Shown piece by piece: positions 1 through 3,719 of a stretch of DNA of 5,004 nt. The DNA comes from Acidobacteriaceae bacterium (GTDB lineage Bacteria > Acidobacteriota > Terriglobia > Terriglobales > Acidobacteriaceae), in NCBI GenBank assembly GCA_003151875.1, contig PLYW01000358.1, forward strand, positions 1,664 through 6,667. Reading direction: 5' to 3'. The notes below the pieces were generated by a model. It saw only the letters and a list, made by a program, of their open reading frames with translations. It was not told where the DNA came from and did not search any database. Each line of letters starts with the position of its first letter. Position 1 is the stretch's first letter. A program made the position numbers and the translations under genes.

Positions 1-170
1 TTCAAGTTCCGCGCATCGCCCGCGAGCGTGGTTTGAGTCAAGACCAGGTGCGGCAGATCATTGCTCAACACACCTCTCAACGCCAGCTTGGATTGCTAGG
101 CGAGCCGCGGGTCAATGTTCTGGAAGTGAATCTCGGACTCGACCAGGTAAAAGCAATGGCCTCGAAATAG
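1..170 (+). CDS. kdpC: KdpC, C-terminal end (5'-truncated): potassium-transporting ATPase subunit C
   Basis: The reading frame starting at base 3 gives 56 codons, beginning QVPRIARERGLSQDQVRQII and ending at TAG (168-170). The pattern ARxRGLS..QVRxII..HT, then LGxLGEPRVNVLxxNLxLD, is the conserved C-terminus of KdpC. KdpC is the small single-pass membrane subunit of the KdpFABC high-affinity K+ importer, where it assists the ATPase subunit KdpB and the channel-like subunit KdpA. The GEPRVNVL block and the closing NLGLD are clearly visible. The tail runs about ten residues past LD (ending AMASK), slightly longer than the minimal end. The N-terminal membrane helix lies outside the window. In many bacteria the Kdp structural genes are followed by the kdpDE sensor/regulator genes; here the next sequence is non-coding DNA and a transposase remnant on the other strand. 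Identification is secure although only about a third of the protein is visible. Confidence 0.93.
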   Translation, partial: QVPRIARERGLSQDQVRQIIAQHTSQRQLGLLGEPRVNVLEVNLGLDQVKAMASK

Positions 171-231
171 CGTAACCAGCATCGGACTCGATCACGTGCT
201 GCGGCGGGGCGCGGACCAGTCTTCGAGTCCG
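133..231. repeat. Three copies of a 9-bp word (cggactcga) around the kdpC stop
   Basis: The word cggactcga occurs at 134-142 (inside the kdpC coding end), at 183-191, and inverted as tcgagtccg at 223-231. The first two lie in a longer direct match (tcggactcgaccaggt against tcggactcgatcacgt, 14 of 16 bases). The second and third could pair as a 9-bp stem with a 31-base loop. They may be a small local duplication or a weak terminator-like structure behind kdpC, but chance cannot be excluded. Confidence 0.3.
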
Positions 232-328
232 GCATCAATACAGCGGGATGCCCTGAAACGGTCCCTCGTAGCGGTATCAAACTCACACTCCATTCATATG
301 AATCGCACGACTCCCATTGTCTGTACCA

Positions 329-466
329 GCTGAGTCGTCGGCGAGGCCGTTGGGCGTGAAGAGCGAGCAACTGCTGACGCAGAGCAAGGTTTTCGAGGAT
401 GAGATCGGAGCGGGAGCGAAGAGCTCCCACCAGCCAGCCGAGAACGTATCGAAGCAGCACAATCAT
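329..466 (-). pseudogene. Remnant of an IS481/IS3-like DDE transposase (N-terminal 46 codons only)
   Basis: Read on the - strand from the ATG at 466, the frame gives MIVLLRYVLGWLVGALRSRS, then DLILENLALRQQLLALHAQR and PRRRLS. A hydrophobic start, a short spacer, then ENLALRQQLxxL and a basic xRPRRRLS stretch is the familiar N-terminus of integrase-core (rve) transposases of the IS481/IS3 type. Intact members continue with a DR.FW block and a DDE catalytic core. Here the resemblance stops at RRRLS, and what follows (WYRQWESC...) is unrelated. The catalytic domain is absent, no second orf is present, and no terminal inverted repeats were recognised. This is best read as a decayed insertion or a passenger fragment left by an IS that once sat beside the Kdp operon. 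The upstream codons (467-553) have no recognisable homology. The family assignment rests on one short motif block, hence moderate confidence. Confidence 0.6.
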
Positions 467-561
467 GGCACGAAAATCTTGCCTGATGACCCTAGCAGGG
501 CGTTTCGTGAAGCGATTCATTCTGCGAGTGTTTGAAGTTTTGACGAGAGACAAGGGGTAGA

Positions 562-599
562 ACCGGCGAGTCGAACAGTAGAACCTGCTGCTCGCCGGT
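562..599 (-). terminator. Hairpin downstream of the exported-protein gene, possible terminator
   Basis: Perfect 9-bp arms accggcgag (562-570) and ctcgccggt (591-599) enclose a 20-base loop. On the - strand the structure begins about 55 bases past the TAA stop (655-657) of the exported-protein gene, a plausible place for transcription to end or for the mRNA 3' end to be protected. The following bases on the - strand (TCTACCCCTTGTC) are not a U-run, so it is not a classical intrinsic terminator. The loop is long for one. Confidence 0.35.
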
Positions 600-654
600 C
601 GCTGGGAAGTCTTGCTCCAGATGGCCGAGGCGCTGGACGTTGGCTGTCAGGACC

Positions 655-2601
655 TTATCTGCTAACCCCCGGCTTGTTCTTAGCCTTGACCTTCGCTGGG
701 GCACCGCCTTGCATGGCATCGGCGGCCTTCGCGGAATTCGTGAACGTTACCGGCAAGCTTTTGCTTGAAGCTGGGAGATTAGTATTCGGCTTGTCTTTGG
801 TGGTATAGCTCATCGAGAGGGGTTGGTTGACCGCCCCCGCAAGCAGCGCTGCGTTGAATGTCACGGTACCCGACGTGTCGCTTGACGTGATGCCAGTGCC
901 AAGAGTGCCTGGATAGTCTGCTCCGCCGCTGGAGGAGAGTTTTACACTGCCAATGCGATCGAGGTCCGACCCCTGGATGGTCATGGTGATCGTATTGTTC
1001 TTGGCCTTGCTCAAATCGGTGGTGTCGAAGCCGGCATCGCTTACTTTGGGCGTGCGTACAGCAAACTTCAAGGTCTGGCCGGAATCAGCCGACTCGCCGG
1101 AGGGATAGATTAGGTTAAAGTTATAGTCTCCGGACAGTCCATCCAAGTCCGACACAGCAAACTGGGCTTGTGGCGGGTTCTGGTCCTTTGCCGGAACCCA
1201 CTTGCCAGTGATCGTCGAAGTTGCCTGAGTAAGAGTGACGCTGCCGACGCTATCAAGATCCGTACCAGTCACCGCACAGCTATAGGTGCCGTTTTGTGTT
1301 TTACTCAGGTCGGCGGTTCCATCCTTTAATACTGGGCAGTCAAGCTTCGTCACCGCACCCTTGTGAACTTCCTGGATATGCACCCCCGCAATAACGGCAT
1401 AAGCGTGTTTGATGAACGCCTGTTGCTGGATGGCGTTCCAGTTCTTATAGGAAATGGTCTTCCATGCATCAGACTTGCCGCCGTTTTTCCTGTTGGTCGA
1501 CCCGGCTTCGGACCCACTGGGTTCTGGACAGGCGTTCAAGGGTGCGCCGTAGCTCACGTCTTGCCGCACGTCGTAGTTGGGTTGTAGCCAGCACGCCTGC
1601 TCCAGCGGTGCCGAAAGAATGAACGTAACGAACGTTACCGCTCCGCTCTTCGGCACCACAATCCGGCTACCCGAGAAGGACGTAAATGCCAAGTCACTGA
1701 TGTTATTCAACTGGTCCTGCGTCATGTCGGGCATGACATGCTTGAAAGCCGGGATCGCTCCAGCCGTATAAACGCTGTAGCCCAGAGCGTAGCCAGACGG
1801 AGCGAATCCCGTTGCCGCGCCCGCCACCATCCCAATGCCTTCCATGATACGGACTGCTACATTACGCGGGTCGGTAATCTGGCCAACCTGGCCGACGTTG
1901 CGTACGACTCGCCGCTCGTGGCTCGACTGAAACCGGCTCAGGCCCGACATGTTGGCGTCCGCGGCAAGCTCGGCGTCATGCAGCAGAAATTCCAAGCTTG
2001 GATTCAGGTTCCGTACCGTGACCTGGATCGCGATGAAGTTGTCGGCAACCCGTCGCCCGAAATTGTCCGAAGCTTCCTTCCAAGAGTATATGGTCATGGC
2101 ACACCCTATATCCAAGGGACGTTTGAATTGGCCCGCCTCCGCTCCTTGTTTCCCCTTGTCACCAATGCTCTGGGCCTGGAGTTCAGGGAATCCCGAATTC
2201 ATTGCGTTCGCATAGGAGTTTGAGTAAACGACAGCCGGCTCGTGCGACCCAGCAGGGTTGCTAGCCATCTCTTGAACGAACGCTAGGGCCTTTTGCGGAT
2301 CGAAGCGAAACGCCTCGGCTATGGCAGCTTCTGTGCCGTCTTTGGGAGGCACAAGCGAGCGAAGCGCGAACAGCTGACGTAGGTCGAACATGCGCGGCAC
2401 GTAGTCGCCTAGTGGTTCAGGGTAGGCCGCCGCGAGAGGATATTCCGGGGCACGCGCAGACGGGCCGGCATTGCTGGTGCCGCTGTTCTGTGACGCGTTG
2501 CCGGCTTCCGGGTTGTCGAACGCCGGAAGCAAATTAGACATGACAACCAGCATGGTCAGGACTGCACAGATCACGCGCAGATTAGCTCGAATAGTTTTCA
2601 T
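655..2601 (-). CDS. Exported protein of unknown function with two C-terminal Ig-like repeats
   Basis: A 648-residue protein. I start it at the ATG at 2601, not at the upstream in-frame ATG at 2700, because 2601 has an AAGGAG ribosome site ten bases upstream and begins with a typical signal peptide (MKTIRANLR, then a hydrophobic ICAVLTMLVVMSNLLPAF). Residues 30-55 are a Ser/Asn/Gly/Ala-rich linker. Residues 60-115 are mixed (PEPLGDYVPRMFDLRQLFAL). Residues 165-215 contain a conserved-looking block (FGRRVADNFIAIQVTVRNLN, then LEFLLHDAEL) and 300-333 a second (FTSFSGSRIVVPKSG, then VTFVTFILSAPLEQ). Both look like beta-rich extracytoplasmic domains, but I cannot assign a family. Residues 255-285 are Gly/Ala-rich and weakly hydrophobic. 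Residues about 421-622 form two tandem repeats of about 98 residues, each with DLSK and GxDLDxxGSV, resembling IPT/TIG or other Ig-like folds. The C-terminus is basic (KVKAKNKPGVSR). Cysteines C422 and C442 lie within repeat 1 and could form a disulfide. No catalytic motif is apparent. It is divergently transcribed from the sigma-factor gene, so it may be a target or partner of that system; this is inference from position only. Confidence 0.85.
   Translation of the reverse strand: MKTIRANLRVICAVLTMLVVMSNLLPAFDNPEAGNASQNSGTSNAGPSARAPEYPLAAAYPEPLGDYVPRMFDLRQLFALRSLVPPKDGTEAAIAEAFRFDPQKALAFVQEMASNPAGSHEPAVVYSNSYANAMNSGFPELQAQSIGDKGKQGAEAGQFKRPLDIGCAMTIYSWKEASDNFGRRVADNFIAIQVTVRNLNPSLEFLLHDAELAADANMSGLSRFQSSHERRVVRNVGQVGQITDPRNVAVRIMEGIGMVAGAATGFAPSGYALGYSVYTAGAIPAFKHVMPDMTQDQLNNISDLAFTSFSGSRIVVPKSGAVTFVTFILSAPLEQACWLQPNYDVRQDVSYGAPLNACPEPSGSEAGSTNRKNGGKSDAWKTISYKNWNAIQQQAFIKHAYAVIAGVHIQEVHKGAVTKLDCPVLKDGTADLSKTQNGTYSCAVTGTDLDSVGSVTLTQATSTITGKWVPAKDQNPPQAQFAVSDLDGLSGDYNFNLIYPSGESADSGQTLKFAVRTPKVSDAGFDTTDLSKAKNNTITMTIQGSDLDRIGSVKLSSSGGADYPGTLGTGITSSDTSGTVTFNAALLAGAVNQPLSMSYTTKDKPNTNLPASSKSLPVTFTNSAKAADAMQGGAPAKVKAKNKPGVSR
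736..1047 (-). repeat. Ig-like repeat 2 of the exported protein (residues about 519-622)
   Basis: This is the second copy of the beta-rich unit, with DLSKAKNNTITMTIQGSDLD and RIGSVKLSSSGG, then strands TVTFNAAL, LSMSYTTK and SLPVTFTN. It aligns with repeat 1 at a 98-residue offset in its first half. The second half is more diverged and differs in length, so the duplication is old rather than a recent DNA-level repeat. Confidence 0.65.
1048..1341 (-). repeat. Ig-like repeat 1 of the exported protein (residues about 421-518)
   Basis: This repeat carries DLSKTQNGTYSCAVTGTDLD followed by SVGSVTL. DLSK and GTDLDSVGSV lie exactly 98 residues before their counterparts in repeat 2, with no gap needed between the motifs. 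The alternating hydrophobic pattern (TYSCAVTG, SVTL, AQFAVSDL, YNFNLIYP, TLKFAV) predicts beta strands of an IPT/TIG-like or other Ig-like fold, often a spacer or ligand-binding unit in surface proteins. The two cysteines in this unit are not conserved in repeat 2. Confidence 0.65.
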
Positions 2602-2953
2602 CGTAGTTTCACTCCTTCTCCGTGACTTAGGACAGCGTGAGCAATCCGGCGAAGAGTCTGAGCCGGCGGCCGTCAACTCAATAGCAAGCCTGAGAGCCAT
2701 CGCCGTTGTACTGGGAAGAACGCAACATGGTGAAAGTTCCCTTTCGATGCGGTTTGGGCGGACGCTCTTTTCGGTGGTCCGTACGGTTGAGACGCGGCTG
2801 TATCGCAGTTTCGAAAACGCCGGGCCTGGGTGGGCACGAGGGCCCCCTTTGACTCCAATTCCGAACTGTGTGGAGATATCGTGCCGCGCTTGCAGGCGGC
2901 TCGCTCAGCACGCTGGTGTGACAATCGGCGCGAGCACAAAGGAGTTCAAGGAA
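2602..2953. other. Divergent intergenic region upstream of the exported-protein gene
   Basis: This stretch lies between the start of the exported-protein gene and the operator/promoter of the sigma gene. Several frames are open across it on both strands, but none has recognisable homology or a convincing start, so none is called. It should hold the leftward promoter of the exported-protein gene, yet I found no convincing -35/-10 pair on the - strand. That would be expected if the promoter needs an alternative sigma factor, but absence of a match proves nothing. A small perfect hairpin, gaaag-ttcc-ctttc, sits at 2732-2745. Confidence 0.5.
2612..2617 (-). promoter_or_regulatory. Ribosome binding site AAGGAG that decides the exported-protein start
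   Basis: On the - strand AAGGAG lies ten bases before the ATG at 2601. The alternative in-frame ATG at 2700 has no such site, and the 33 extra residues would bury the signal peptide, so 2601 is favoured. Confidence 0.75.
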
Positions 2954-2978
2954 GTGATAACAAATGAGTTGTTGTCAC
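2954..2978. promoter_or_regulatory. 25-bp dyad overlapping the sigma-gene -35 box, candidate operator
   Basis: gtgataacaa (2954-2963), five bases atgag, then ttgttgtcac (2969-2978). The arms are inverted copies with nine of ten pairs matching. The right arm covers the TTGTCA -35 hexamer (2972-2977), so a dimeric regulator bound here would occlude RNA polymerase. A further half-site-like tgtgacaa lies at 2917-2924, about 48 bases from the inverted ttgtcaca at 2972-2979. This is a DNA-binding-site type of symmetry; no regulator family is identified. Confidence 0.5.
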
Positions 2979-3000
2979 ATCTAACATGCTGAGTTAAGAT
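2972..3000 (+). promoter_or_regulatory. Sigma-70-type promoter for the sigma-factor gene
   Basis: TTGTCA (2972-2977; 5 of 6 to TTGACA), a 17-base spacer, then TAAGAT (2995-3000; 4 of 6 to TATAAT). Transcription would start near 3007, giving a leader of about 27 bases before the ATG at 3034. The gene is thus probably read by the housekeeping sigma factor rather than only by its own product, with control through the overlapping dyad. Confidence 0.55.
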
Positions 3001-3015
3001 ACCGCCAACTCACTC

Positions 3016-3021
3016 GAAGGA
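3016..3021 (+). promoter_or_regulatory. Ribosome binding site of the sigma-factor gene
   Basis: GAAGGA lies 12 bases before the ATG at 3034, a slightly long spacing. An in-frame stop at 2995-2997 and the absence of any other start codon between it and 3034 fix this ATG as the most upstream possible start. Confidence 0.6.
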
Positions 3022-3033
3022 CCCCCGCTTCAG

Positions 3034-3660
3034 ATGTCGCTGGAAGAACTGCTTCGGGCCTGTGTCGATATCGGAGACGAAAGCGTCTGGCGCGAATTCG
3101 TCGGGCGATTTCATGCTCTGATCGCGGGTGTCGCCCTGAAGACGGCGCGGCGGTGGGGAGAAAATTCCCCTGCCGCCATTGAAGACCTAGTGCAGGAAAC
3201 CTACCTGAAGCTCTGTGCAGACCCCAAAGGCATGCTGGCAGAGTTCGAAGCTCGCCATCCGGATGCCTTCTACGGTTATCTGAAGGTAGTCACCTGCAAT
3301 CTCGTAAACGACTATTATCGTGCTCGACACTCCAGAAAGCGAGATGCCAAACGGGAAGAGCCGCTGCAGCCTTCGGTTGCCGTGATGCCGGATAAAGGTA
3401 TGGGTACCAAGGACGAAATTGAGAAGTCGGTGTTGCTGTCGGAAGTGGATTCCGTACTGAAAAGCCACAACGACGTTGCCGATCCTGACCGGGACCGGGC
3501 GATCTTCTGGCTCTACTACCGGCAAGGTATGACCGCCCAAGCCATCGCGCAATTGCCTGGCATGGACCTCACCGTCAAGGGTGTCGAAAGCCTGATTTTC
3601 CGACTTACTAGGCTGGTGCGCGAGCGCCTATCGGAACAGCGATGCTCGCTGGAGGCGTAA
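3034..3660 (+). CDS. ECF-type RNA polymerase sigma factor
   Basis: A 208-residue protein of normal ECF length with only regions 2 and 4. Region 2 covers residues about 15-105. EDLVQETYLKL (50-60) is the region 2.2 core-polymerase contact, and FYGYLKVVTCNLVNDYYRAR followed by a basic SRKRDAKR stretch (79-107) fits regions 2.3/2.4, which melt and read the -10 element. A linker with several acidic residues (108-150) follows. Region 4 covers about 150-200: DRDRAIFWLYYRQGMTAQAI, then LTVKGVESLIFRLTRLVRER, a helix-turn-helix that would read the -35 element. ECF factors direct polymerase to a small regulon and are usually held by a partner anti-sigma protein. The gene 48 bp downstream encodes zinc-finger motifs of the anti-sigma kind on a membrane protein, a good partner candidate. 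The style of region 4 resembles acidobacterial members as I remember them. The ECF subgroup cannot be assigned by eye. Confidence 0.92.
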   Translation: MSLEELLRACVDIGDESVWREFVGRFHALIAGVALKTARRWGENSPAAIEDLVQETYLKLCADPKGMLAEFEARHPDAFYGYLKVVTCNLVNDYYRARHSRKRDAKREEPLQPSVAVMPDKGMGTKDEIEKSVLLSEVDSVLKSHNDVADPDRDRAIFWLYYRQGMTAQAIAQLPGMDLTVKGVESLIFRLTRLVRERLSEQRCSLEA

Positions 3661-3719
3661 TGAAAAGGGTTACCGTCACCTCCGGCGTTCTGAAAGGTAG
3701 AGAACGGGATGTCGAATGA
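3660..3719 (+). other. Possible 19-codon leader ORF overlapping the sigma stop (TAATGA)
   Basis: The sigma stop TAA shares its last A with an ATG (3660-3662) that opens a 19-codon frame, MKRVTVTSGVLKGREREDVE-like in composition (actual reading ends RERDVE), closing at TGA 3717-3719. This stop lies just inside the start of the next gene (ATG 3709). Such a chain could couple translation of the sigma gene to its downstream partner. No ribosome site specific to it is seen and the peptide resembles nothing known, so it may be chance. Confidence 0.2.

Larger units (their letters stand above)
171..654. other. Gene-free stretch between kdpC and the exported-protein gene
   Basis: Roughly 480 bp with no intact gene on either strand. 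It contains a short transposase N-terminal remnant on the - strand (329-466), copies of a 9-bp word cggactcga near its left end, and a hairpin at 562-599. A - strand frame stays open from 553 to 77, but only its middle resembles a known protein and it runs antisense into kdpC, so the whole frame is not called as a gene. No Rho-independent terminator with a T-tract is visible behind kdpC. Confidence 0.6.

Noticed and set aside
77..553. Complete 158-residue - strand frame as an intact gene
   Set aside because: Only residues 30-75 resemble a known protein (a transposase N-terminus). The rest is unlike any continuation of that family, and the end runs antisense into kdpC, so only the fragment is annotated.
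1738..2223. 161-residue + strand frame inside the exported-protein gene
   Set aside because: It is antisense to a gene with a signal peptide, ribosome site and domain repeats, and shows no recognisable motif.
2602..2700. N-terminal extension of the exported protein from ATG 2700
   Set aside because: It has no ribosome site, and it would place 33 charged and polar residues before a typical signal peptide. The start at 2601 has AAGGAG at proper spacing.
2673..2939. Two overlapping - strand frames (88 and 77 residues) in the intergenic region
   Set aside because: Their composition is unlike a folded protein, they have no motif, and they overlap each other in different frames.
2471..2992. 173-residue + strand frame crossing the divergent intergenic region
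   Set aside because: It overlaps the start of the exported-protein gene and ends within the sigma promoter. It has no homology and no good ribosome site.
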